A stretch of 11,146 nucleotides of DNA from an uncultured Candidatus Planktophila sp. (GTDB taxonomy: Bacteria; Actinomycetota; Actinomycetes; Nanopelagicales; Nanopelagicaceae), in the NCBI GenBank assembly GCA_937927965.1, contig CALEZA010000080.1, positions 1 to 11,146 of the forward strand, read 5' to 3'. The first letter of the stretch is position 1. Each line of letters opens with the position of its first letter. Under the pieces are notes generated by a model that had not been told where the DNA came from, did not search any database, and was given only the letters and a program-made list of their open reading frames with translations. The translations under genes were made by a program, and so were the position numbers. Of this stretch, positions 1 to 5,835 are shown in pieces.

Positions 1-146
1 CCATCAGTGAAGACTGCTTCATCAAATGATTCAACAGGAACGTTGAAGTGATGTTGAATTCCTGGAAGATCGGTAAAGCGAACATCAACAAGTTTTACAT
101 CTTCCTTCTTGATGTATGCAAAGATTTCTTGCGCATTCTTAAACAT
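1..146 (-). CDS. glnA: Glutamine synthetase type I, N-terminal fragment (runs off left edge)
   Basis: Glutamine synthetase makes glutamine from glutamate, ammonia and ATP as a cytoplasmic dodecamer. Only the first 48 codons lie in the window. The translation begins MFKNAQEIFAYIKKEDVK and continues with VDVRFTDLPGIQHHFNVP, the beta-grasp N-terminal signature of GSI enzymes (a region near DxRFxDxxGxxxH in family members). The start is ATG at 146, preceded by a GGAG Shine-Dalgarno (153-156) with a 6-nt spacer. The gene is divergent from the RDD gene, as in other actinobacteria. Regulation is probably at the transcriptional level, through the 11-bp-phased GTAAC-type operator at 252-278. The C-terminal adenylylation site is outside the window, so whether this is the adenylylated GlnA1 type cannot be seen, although the neighbours match glnA1 of mycobacteria. 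Confidence 0.93.
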   Translation of the reverse strand, partial: MFKNAQEIFAYIKKEDVKLVDVRFTDLPGIQHHFNVPVESFDEAVFTD

Positions 147-156
147 GGAGTACTCC
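147..156. other. Perfect 10-bp palindrome at the glnA ribosome binding site
   Basis: GGAGTACTCC is its own reverse complement and directly abuts the glnA ATG. Its distal half is the GGAG Shine-Dalgarno. As RNA it can hardly fold on itself (a 2-nt loop), so any role would be as a dimeric protein site or pure chance. Confidence 0.4.
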
Positions 157-213
157 GATTTTTCTTGTAATCGATGTGAGACGCTCGGCTCTGAGGCTCT
201 TCGAGATGGCTTA

Positions 214-219
214 ACCCTA
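214..219 (-). promoter_or_regulatory. Candidate -10 box of the glnA promoter
   Basis: On the minus strand TAGGGT fits the actinobacterial -10 consensus TANNNT and would start transcription near 207, giving a leader of about 60 nt before the glnA ATG. No good -35 hexamer is visible 16-18 bp upstream, as is usual for activator-dependent actinobacterial promoters. The operator at 252-278 would then lie at roughly -45 to -71, a normal activator position. Other weak TANNNT matches are possible, so the start site is a guess. Confidence 0.35.
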
Positions 220-251
220 GATCCAGTAGGTAAAAAAGGCATCATCGCCGT

Positions 252-278
252 GTTACATCCTTGTTACATCACATTGAC
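252..278 (-). promoter_or_regulatory. GlnR-like operator: three 5-mers in 11-bp phase upstream of glnA
   Basis: Read towards glnA, the minus strand carries GTCAA-N6-GTAAC-N6-GTAAC (274-278, 263-267, 252-256). The known actinobacterial GlnR box is built from 5-bp sites of the type gTnAC / GaAAC separated by 6 bp, and glnA is the best-known GlnR target. The sequence, the exact 11-bp period and the location therefore agree. MtrA, another OmpR-family regulator, recognises similar GTAAC-type tandem sites and is an alternative. The same DNA lies 39-65 bp before the RDD start codon, so that gene could share the control. Confidence 0.6.
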
Positions 279-303
279 CCGTACCCGCCTTCCTCGTCTC
301 GGC

Positions 304-309
304 TAGGCT
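304..309 (+). promoter_or_regulatory. -10 box for a probably leaderless RDD transcript
   Basis: TAGGCT is followed by 7 nt and then the ATG at 317, so transcription would begin at or next to the start codon. There is no strong Shine-Dalgarno; the AGG inside this hexamer is 9 nt from ATG and could act weakly. A TTGACC lies 24 nt upstream (274-279), too far for an ordinary -35 and overlapping the GlnR-like operator. Confidence 0.5.
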
Positions 310-316
310 TGGCAGC

Positions 317-700
317 ATGGAGACACCAATAGCCGACCCGCGCTACCCACGGGTGAGCCAGGGCCGACGAATGTTGGGACTGCTCATCGACTGGGCTATG
401 TGTTACGCGATCGCAGTCGGCTTCTTTGCAGAGATCGGACGGCTATCGACCGGAACCGTCATTTTGCTGATCTTCTTCTTTCAATACCTGCTCTTTGCGA
501 TGCTGGGAGGTGCCACGCCAGGCCATCGCATCGTAGGACTCAAGATTGTCCGTTTTTCAGATGGTCAGATGCCAACTCCGCTGCAAGCCCTCATTCGCAC
601 AGTGCTACTTGTTCTGATCGTTACGGCGATTACCTTTGACCACAACGGTCGCGGCATCAATGAGCGAATGAGTAATACGGTTTTAGTTAAGACCCGTTAA
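317..700 (+). CDS. RDD family small integral membrane protein
   Basis: A protein of 127 residues with an RDD domain, a family of small polytopic membrane proteins of mostly unknown function, some of which have been linked to ion or proton transport. Visible are the family's arginine and first aspartate in RRMLGLLIDWAMC (about residues 18-30), a first membrane segment at about 21-42, a second at about 49-66 followed by the typical GATPGHRIVGLKIV loop, and a third at about 90-106. The C-terminal GRGINERMSNTVLV corresponds to the family's GRGxHDxxxxT motif with Asn and Glu replacing the His-Asp pair. It sits between glnA and the DUF4191 gene, as in Streptomyces and Mycobacterium (Rv2219A), but is convergent with DUF4191. 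Only 13 bp separate the two stop codons. A role in ammonium or envelope physiology is guesswork from the neighbourhood. Confidence 0.85.
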   Translation: METPIADPRYPRVSQGRRMLGLLIDWAMCYAIAVGFFAEIGRLSTGTVILLIFFFQYLLFAMLGGATPGHRIVGLKIVRFSDGQMPTPLQALIRTVLLVLIVTAITFDHNGRGINERMSNTVLVKTR

Positions 701-710
701 GAAGTTAAGA
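686..710 (+). repeat. Three GTTAAGA heptamers at the RDD 3' end
   Basis: GTTAAGA occurs at 686-692, 696-702 and 704-710, spanning the RDD stop codon and followed by a run of five T. The copies are direct repeats, cannot form a stem with each other, and make no recognisable intrinsic terminator. They may be chance in an AT-rich junction. Confidence 0.35.
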
Positions 711-713
711 TTT

Positions 714-1391
714 TTAGCGCTTAGGAACTCGAACGCTCTTTGGCATTGGGCCCTTAGGAATCGGTAGAGACATTCCACCAACTGCCTTAAGGCGAGCTCG
801 CACTTCACGCATCTGATGTGCGGAGAGTGATTTCTTTAACTTCATTACATGTTTCTGTAATTTGCGAAGTGGGACTTGCCCTTCACCATCGCCCACCCAA
901 ATTTCATAGATTGGAACACCGGGTGCAAATCGCTCCGCATCCTTGCGGGCAGATTGAACGAGTTGGCGTGTAGCAATTGAGCCTTCTGCTGTAAGAACAA
1001 TTCCAGCACGGCCAACGCTGCGATGGACCATATCTTGATTCTTATTTACTGCAACCGCAGGTGTTGTTGTCCAGCCTTTGCGGATAGCCATCAAAACACT
1101 TGCACCAGCACCAATTTGTCCCTCAACGCTGGCAAAGCTTGCACTCAGTGCGATGCGAGAGAAGATAAAGAGAGCTGCGAGGGCGGCAAGCGGAAGTGAG
1201 ATAAAGCCAAAGTAATACGGATGTCCAACTGCAAATCCAATGCCGATTCCAGCTGCAAGTACCGCCACAAAGATCAGCGCTAGAAGGCTTCCGATCCATG
1301 GCTTAACGCTCTTCGTTAGTGAATAGGCATCACGAATTGCTTGGAAACGTGGCTTCTTTATCTTTGGCTCTTTATTCTTCTTCTTAAACAT
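714..1391 (-). CDS. DUF4191 family membrane protein
   Basis: A 225-residue actinobacterial protein of the DUF4191 family (M. tuberculosis Rv2219 is a member); its biochemical function is not known. It has a basic N-terminus (MFKKKNKEPKIKKPRF), two hydrophobic segments at about 33-56 and 59-83, and then a soluble, mostly basic domain of about 140 residues with conserved stretches such as VGRAGIVLTAEG and RFAPGVPIYEIWVGDGEGQV. The positive-inside rule puts both the N-terminus and the large C-terminal domain in the cytoplasm. The ATG at 1391 lies 5 nt after the acyltransferase stop codon. No Shine-Dalgarno is present, but a TAAACT hexamer lies 7 nt upstream of the ATG, so it may have its own leaderless transcript as well as read-through from lipB-lipA. 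It has followed lipA directly in better-known relatives, so the acyltransferase is an interposed gene. Confidence 0.85.
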   Translation of the reverse strand: MFKKKNKEPKIKKPRFQAIRDAYSLTKSVKPWIGSLLALIFVAVLAAGIGIGFAVGHPYYFGFISLPLAALAALFIFSRIALSASFASVEGQIGAGASVLMAIRKGWTTTPAVAVNKNQDMVHRSVGRAGIVLTAEGSIATRQLVQSARKDAERFAPGVPIYEIWVGDGEGQVPLRKLQKHVMKLKKSLSAHQMREVRARLKAVGGMSLPIPKGPMPKSVRVPKR

Positions 1392-1396
1392 GAGCG

Positions 1397-2095
1397 TTAG
1401 TTTAGGGGAGCGGGGGCAGTTCCACCAAGACGGACAGGGGCCCAGCGCTGACCTTCATGGCTATCTGGATACTCTGATTGAACCTTTAATAAAAGTTCAG
1501 CCATTGCTGCCTTTAGTTGCGCCTCACCCTCATCAACACTGGAGTCTTTGCTGAAATAGAGTGGTTGCCCAAAAGACACTGAAATTGGAAATTTATTGCG
1601 TCGCAGATTTCGCTTCACTTTTTTAGTCCAAATGCGTTGCGATCCCCATACAGCTGTTGGAATAACGGGAACACCGGCACCCATGGCCAATCTCACCGCA
1701 CCTGATTTAAATTCCTTCAATTCAAAACTTACCGAAATTGTTCCTTCCGGAAAAATTCCAATGATTTCACCTGACCTCAAAGCACGGAGTGCGGCTACAA
1801 AAGAGGCCGAACCGCTTGAGCGATCAACACTGATGTGGTGCATACCGCGCATGAGTGGTCCTGCGATTTTATTGTCGAATATCTCTTTCTTGGCCATAAA
1901 TCGCACATACCTATTGACTGGAAGTGCTGCAGTGCCGATAAGTGCGAAATCTAGATACCCAATGTGATTCATGGCAAGAATTGCGCCACCCGTGCGGGGA
2001 ATATTCTCATCACCCTTGAAATCAAATTTTAGGCCGAGATATTTCCAGAAAGTTTTTAAAGCAACTACGACTGGGGGATAGACCAGATCCGCCAC
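1397..2095 (-). CDS. PlsC-family 1-acyl-sn-glycerol-3-phosphate-type acyltransferase
   Basis: This enzyme class moves an acyl chain onto lysophosphatidate or a similar acceptor at the inner face of the membrane. With the chosen start the protein has 232 residues, typical for the family. Motif I is NHIGYLD (His44 and Asp49 of the catalytic H-x4-D), and motif III is FPEGT at 115-119, followed by a KSGAVRLA helix and a VIPTAV strand (motif IV). I chose GTG at 2095 because AGGAAG (2104-2109) stands 8 nt upstream and the start follows the lipA stop (2097-2099) directly; the longer ATG form from 2155 would overlap lipA by 59 bp without a comparable site. It is probably co-transcribed with lipB-lipA. 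Actinobacteria carry several paralogues of this family, so the exact acceptor, and the symbol plsC, are left open. Confidence 0.88.
   Translation of the reverse strand: MADLVYPPVVVALKTFWKYLGLKFDFKGDENIPRTGGAILAMNHIGYLDFALIGTAALPVNRYVRFMAKKEIFDNKIAGPLMRGMHHISVDRSSGSASFVAALRALRSGEIIGIFPEGTISVSFELKEFKSGAVRLAMGAGVPVIPTAVWGSQRIWTKKVKRNLRRNKFPISVSFGQPLYFSKDSSVDEGEAQLKAAMAELLLKVQSEYPDSHEGQRWAPVRLGGTAPAPLN
1399..1404 (-). promoter_or_regulatory. Candidate -10 box for leaderless DUF4191 transcript, inside the acyltransferase tail
   Basis: Minus-strand TAAACT followed by AACGCTC and the ATG at 1391: the same TANNNT-N7-ATG geometry as at the RDD and MMPL genes. It overlaps the last codons and stop of the acyltransferase gene. 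No Shine-Dalgarno competes with this reading and no -35 match is visible. Confidence 0.45.
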
Positions 2096-2096
2096 G

Positions 2097-3035
2097 TTAC
2101 TTGCTTCCTGCTTGCGCCTTGGATTCCATTGCCTGACGGTAGAGGCGTCCTGCACGATAGCTGCTACGCACCAACGGGCCGCTCATAACACCCAAGAATC
2201 CGACCTCAGTTGCTTCTTGCGCAAGCTCGACGAACTCTTCTGGTTTAACCCATCGCTCCACCGGATGATGTTTCATCGTCGGACGCAGATATTGAGTGAT
2301 GGTGATCAGGTCACAACCTGCTGCATGGAGATCAATAAGGGCTTGTGAAATCTCTTCACGAGTTTCACCCAAACCTAGAATCAAGTTGGATTTTGTAATC
2401 AATCCATAATCACGAGCTTGAGTGATGACATTGAGTGAGCGCTCATATGTGAATGCTGGACGGATCGTTTTAAAAATTCGTGGAACAGTCTCGAGATTAT
2501 GCGCAAAGACTTCTGGCGCTGCATCAAATACTTGATTGAGAAGATCGGGGTTTCCACTAAAGTCCGGAGCCAACATCTCAACTCCGCAACCAGGATTAAT
2601 TTCGTGAACCTTGCGGATCGTCTCGGCATAGAGCCAAGCACCTTCATCTTCAAGATCATCGCGCGTAACACCTGTAATCGTTGCGTACTTCAGACCCATT
2701 GTCTTTACTGATTCAGCAACCTTGCGTGGCTCTTGGCGATCGATTGGTAGGGGCTTTCCGGTATCGATGTTGCAGAAATCGCATCGACGAGTACAACGTT
2801 CGCCTCCGATGAGGAAGGTCGCTTCCTTATCTTCCCAACACTCAAAAATATTCGGACATGCTGCTTCTTGGCAGACAGTGTGAAGGCCTTCGCTCTTAAC
2901 CAGGGTGCGCAGACGGGTGTATTCCGGGCCCATATTGGCACGCGTCTTAATCCACTCAGGTTTTCTCTCAATGGGTGTTTGAGCATTGCGAGCTTCGATG
3001 CGCAACAATTTACGATCCTCTGGATGTGTTGTCAT
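2097..3035 (-). CDS. lipA: Lipoyl synthase (radical SAM)
   Basis: LipA inserts two sulfur atoms at C6 and C8 of octanoyl groups already attached to lipoyl domains, using two [4Fe-4S] clusters and S-adenosylmethionine. All cluster ligands are visible. The auxiliary cluster motif is C-x4-C-x5-C (Cys55, Cys60, Cys66), and the radical SAM motif C-x3-C-x2-C is Cys81, Cys85, Cys88 in RCTRRCDFC. The C-terminal RSSY motif (290-293), which supplies the serine ligand of the auxiliary cluster, is also present. The length of 312 residues is normal. The start at 3035 overlaps the lipB stop as ATGA, and an AAGGTGAG Shine-Dalgarno lies a few bases upstream, so lipB and lipA are translationally coupled. Its likely targets are the two lipoyl domains of SucB, encoded 4.5 kb away. 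Confidence 0.97.
   Translation of the reverse strand: MTTHPEDRKLLRIEARNAQTPIERKPEWIKTRANMGPEYTRLRTLVKSEGLHTVCQEAACPNIFECWEDKEATFLIGGERCTRRCDFCNIDTGKPLPIDRQEPRKVAESVKTMGLKYATITGVTRDDLEDEGAWLYAETIRKVHEINPGCGVEMLAPDFSGNPDLLNQVFDAAPEVFAHNLETVPRIFKTIRPAFTYERSLNVITQARDYGLITKSNLILGLGETREEISQALIDLHAAGCDLITITQYLRPTMKHHPVERWVKPEEFVELAQEATEVGFLGVMSGPLVRSSYRAGRLYRQAMESKAQAGSK
2104..2109 (-). promoter_or_regulatory. Ribosome binding site that decides the acyltransferase GTG start
   Basis: AGGAAG on the minus strand, 8 nt before the GTG at 2095, lies within the last codons of lipA. This supports the short form of the acyltransferase and translation coupled to lipA termination. Confidence 0.6.
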
Positions 3036-3685
3036 CTACTCACCTTCGCTAGCGACTCATACATAAACTTTTCAACTACGGGTAGAACTTCTGCAACGCT
3101 AATACTACGGCCGAGTTCGATCTCAAGCGAAGTGACAGAGGCATCACTGATACCACACGGGATAATGGCCTCAAATGCATCGAGATTGGGTGCAACATTG
3201 AGAGCAAATCCATGCATTGTCACTCCACTGGCGACTCGAATGCCTATCGCGGCAATCTTGCGTTCACCTTTCTCGTCGACAACCCAGACACCAGAGCGTC
3301 CCTCAACGCGGGTTGTCGAAAGCCCTAATTCACGACAAGTTGCAATAAGTGCTGATTCGATTTCCCGGACAAATCCCACGAGCTCAGTTGGCTTTGCTAG
3401 ACGAATAATTGGATAACCAACAATTTGACCCAAACCATGCCAGGTGATCTTTCCGCCTCTATCAACATCGATGACGGGCGAGCCGTTAAGGGGTCTTTCA
3501 TCAGCGAGAGTGCGTTTACCTGCGGTGTATGTGGAAGGGTGTTCAAGTAAAAGAAGGGTGTTTGGTTCTTCTCCCACTGAAATCTTTGCGTGAAGATTTC
3601 TCTGAATAGCTAGCGCCTCTTCATAATCGAGGAGACCACTTCGCTTTAACGCGAGGGGAGTGGTGTTGAGCACGGGCACAGCCAT
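3032..3685 (-). CDS. lipB: Lipoyl(octanoyl) transferase
   Basis: LipB transfers octanoate from acyl carrier protein to the conserved lysine of lipoyl domains, the first step of endogenous lipoate assembly. The protein has 217 residues. The catalytic dyad is seen as Lys143 ([10 protein letters not shown]) and Cys177 (IIPCGIS), matching Lys142/Cys176 of the M. tuberculosis enzyme. The family's [18 protein letters not shown] block lies at 76-93, and [11 protein letters not shown] at 48-58. The ATG at 3685 has no Shine-Dalgarno; TACCTT 6 nt before it suggests a leaderless start. It is the first gene of the lipB-lipA-acyltransferase-DUF4191 block and is divergent from the MMPL gene across only 23 bp. 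In mycobacteria lipB instead follows the TIGR01777 gene directly. Confidence 0.96.
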   Translation of the reverse strand: MAVPVLNTTPLALKRSGLLDYEEALAIQRNLHAKISVGEEPNTLLLLEHPSTYTAGKRTLADERPLNGSPVIDVDRGGKITWHGLGQIVGYPIIRLAKPTELVGFVREIESALIATCRELGLSTTRVEGRSGVWVVDEKGERKIAAIGIRVASGVTMHGFALNVAPNLDAFEAIIPCGISDASVTSLEIELGRSISVAEVLPVVEKFMYESLAKVSR

Positions 3686-3691
3686 AGCCTA

Positions 3692-3697
3692 AAGGTA
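3692..3697 (-). promoter_or_regulatory. Candidate -10 box for leaderless lipB transcript
   Basis: Minus-strand TACCTT lies 6 nt before the lipB ATG. A second hexamer, TAGGCT (3686-3691), abuts the ATG and is too close to serve. This -10 box shares two base pairs with the -10 box of the divergent MMPL gene. Confidence 0.4.
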
Positions 3698-3701
3698 GAC
3701 T
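3696..3701 (+). promoter_or_regulatory. -10 box for a leaderless MMPL transcript
   Basis: TAGACT, then TGCCCCC, then the ATG at 3709: TANNNT-N7-ATG. The nearest purine-rich stretch (AAAGG, 3691-3695) is 13 nt from the ATG, too far for a normal Shine-Dalgarno. The box and its flank match 12 of 16 positions in the RDD start region (304-319). Confidence 0.5.
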
Positions 3702-3708
3702 TGCCCCC

Positions 3709-5835
3709 ATGCTAATTAAGAACAAAAAGCCCGTTGCCCTTGCCGTTTTGGTCGTAATTGCCTGGTTCATGATCACAGGCATCTTCGGCCCACTCTTTGG
3801 CAAGCTCTCTTCTGTCCAGGAGAACAACAATTCCTCATTCCTTCCTAAGGGTGCCGAAGCCACCCTTGCAGCTGAAGAGATAGAGAAGTTCTCAGACGGG
3901 TCAACCTTTGCCTTTCCCACCTTTGTTTTCTATGAAGGCAAAGCAACACCTGAGGCGATAGCGGCGGTCAACGCTCACCTTCCATCTATTGGTGCTCTGA
4001 CACTTGATGGCACTGATGCAACACTCGGTGAGTATCTTCTTGCGGGCCAGCCGATTACCGCATTCCCATCACAAGATGGACAGGCAATTCTCGTTAATGT
4101 TCCTCTTGATGGAAATTCGATTGCAGAACTTCTTCCAAATGAGAAACCAGTGCTTCCTGCAGTCGTTGAGGCCTTGCGTGAAGATGCCAAGAGCGTTCCT
4201 GGTTTAGAAGGGCTTACTCCTTATGTGACAGGTCCTGGTGGACTTTTGGGAGATCTTTTTGGTGCATTTGAAACTCTCGATTCTAGTTTGCTCTTAACCA
4301 CACTTGGCGTGGTGGCAATCATCTTGATTGTTGTTTATCGCTCGCCATTCTTGTGGGTCATCCCACTTCTGTCAGCTCTCTTTGCACTCTCCACTGCAGG
4401 AGGAATCGTTTATCTCCTCGCAAAGAAAGACATCATTGATGTCGATGGTCAATCTCAAGGAATTCTCTCTGTGCTGGTTGTGGGAGCTGCAACGGATTAC
4501 GCACTCCTTCTCATTGCTCGATATCGTGAAGAGCTTCATCATCATGAATCTCGATTTGATGCCATGCGTACTGCCTATAAAGGTGTATGGGAGCCAATTC
4601 TTGCCTCTGGTTCCACAGTTGCGATCTCATTGATGATGCTTCTCTTTAGTCAACTCACCAACACAGCAGGACTTGGTCCCATTGGTGCAATCGGTATCGT
4701 CGTCTCCGTTATTACCATTTTGACTCTTCTTCCAGCGCTCTTGCTCCTCTTTGGCCGCTGGATCTTCTGGCCTCGTAAGCCTCATAACGATGGTGATGAT
4801 CATGTGATGAGCGGTCCATGGTCAAAGGTTGCAGGAGCAATTGGCCGTAACCCACGAAAGTCTTGGGTTATCACAGGCTCGATCCTTCTCCTCTTTGCTT
4901 TCGCATCAACCACATTGAAGGCAGATGGACTAGGAACTATCGATTCTTTCACTGGAAATCCAGAGTCAGTTGTGGGACAGAAGCTTTTGGTCAAGCACTT
5001 CCCAGGTGGTGAAGGAGATCCAACTCAAATCGTGGCGTCAGCTGCTAAGGCAGATGCTGTGATTGCAGCAGTTTCTAACGCTAAGGGCGTAACAGAAGTT
5101 GCATATGCTGTTGATCCAATGACTCAGAATGTGAAGTCTGTTGGCGGCAAAGTTATTATCAATGTGACACTGGATAAGGCCCCAGATAGCGTTGAAGCTG
5201 GTGAAGATATTCCTGGCATCAGAGCTGCAGCACATGAGGCTGATCCAACTTCACTGGTCGGAGGAACAAGCGCGGTTTATTACGATGTTCGCACTGCCAA
5301 TGATCGCGATAACAAGACGATTATTCCAATCATCCTCTTTGTAATCACGATTATCTTGGGTCTTCTTCTACGAAGCATTATCAGCGCAATCGTTCTTCTT
5401 GGAACCGTTGTCCTCTCATACTTTGCAACGCTTGGTGTGTGTGCTCTCGTCTTCAACCATGTATTTGGTTTTGCAGGCGGAGATAACTCATTCCCACTCT
5501 TTGCATTCATCTTCCTCGTTGCACTCGGAATTGATTACAACATCTTCTTGATGACTCGTGTTCGTGAAGAGTCTGCAAACCTTGGCACCCGCGCAGGAGT
5601 GATCAAGGGCGTGACAGTAACTGGAGCAGTCATTACTTCTGCAGGTATCGTCCTTGCAGCTACCTTTGCCGTTCTTGGATTACTTCCACTTGTCCCACTG
5701 GCTGAACTTGGTTTTGCGGTGGGATTCGGAGTTTTGCTTGACACCATTATCGTTCGCTCAATTCTTGTGCCTGCTTTGGTGCATGAAATTGGCCCAAAGA
5801 TTTGGTGGCCTTCAAAGCTTAAAGATGCTGCGTAA
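3709..5835 (+). CDS. MMPL/RND-superfamily lipid or hydrophobe exporter
   Basis: A 708-residue inner-membrane transporter of the MMPL type, a group that in actinobacteria exports lipids, glycolipids or siderophores using the proton gradient. The classic duplicated layout is visible: one membrane segment (about 8-28), an extracytoplasmic domain to about 190, five segments (about 194-350), a short cytoplasmic linker, a seventh segment (about 386-403), a second external domain to about 535, and five more segments (about 537-693). The proton-relay Asp-Tyr pairs occur in both halves: GAATDYALLLIARYREE (Asp263, Tyr264) and ALGIDYNIFLMTRVREE (Asp609, Tyr610). The length is typical of YdfJ-like single-chain members, and there is no long C-terminal tail of the MmpL3 kind. 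Its stop overlaps the next ATG as TAATG, so it is coupled to the FAD oxidoreductase. Substrate unknown. Confidence 0.92.
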   Translation: MLIKNKKPVALAVLVVIAWFMITGIFGPLFGKLSSVQENNNSSFLPKGAEATLAAEEIEKFSDGSTFAFPTFVFYEGKATPEAIAAVNAHLPSIGALTLDGTDATLGEYLLAGQPITAFPSQDGQAILVNVPLDGNSIAELLPNEKPVLPAVVEALREDAKSVPGLEGLTPYVTGPGGLLGDLFGAFETLDSSLLLTTLGVVAIILIVVYRSPFLWVIPLLSALFALSTAGGIVYLLAKKDIIDVDGQSQGILSVLVVGAATDYALLLIARYREELHHHESRFDAMRTAYKGVWEPILASGSTVAISLMMLLFSQLTNTAGLGPIGAIGIVVSVITILTLLPALLLLFGRWIFWPRKPHNDGDDHVMSGPWSKVAGAIGRNPRKSWVITGSILLLFAFASTTLKADGLGTIDSFTGNPESVVGQKLLVKHFPGGEGDPTQIVASAAKADAVIAAVSNAKGVTEVAYAVDPMTQNVKSVGGKVIINVTLDKAPDSVEAGEDIPGIRAAAHEADPTSLVGGTSAVYYDVRTANDRDNKTIIPIILFVITIILGLLLRSIISAIVLLGTVVLSYFATLGVCALVFNHVFGFAGGDNSFPLFAFIFLVALGIDYNIFLMTRVREESANLGTRAGVIKGVTVTGAVITSAGIVLAATFAVLGLLPLVPLAELGFAVGFGVLLDTIIVRSILVPALVHEIGPKIWWPSKLKDAA

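Noticed and set aside
109..306. 65-residue open frame on the plus strand across the glnA start and its control region
   Set aside because: It begins antisense to glnA codons and runs through the operator region; composition is not protein-like and no ribosome site is present.
686..715. T-run after the RDD stop as an intrinsic terminator
   Set aside because: The preceding sequence consists of direct GTTAAGA repeats that cannot form a GC-rich stem.
1596..1967. 123-residue open frame on the plus strand, opposite the acyltransferase
   Set aside because: Antisense to the catalytic part of the acyltransferase, with no domain or start signal.
2096..2155. Upstream ATG for the acyltransferase adding 20 residues
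   Set aside because: It would overlap lipA by 59 bp; the GTG at 2095 has a good ribosome site and gives a normal family N-terminus.
2868..3416. 182-residue open frame on the plus strand, opposite lipA and lipB
   Set aside because: It lies fully antisense to two well-supported enzymes with all catalytic residues, has no recognisable domain and no ribosome site; it reads as a frame shadow.
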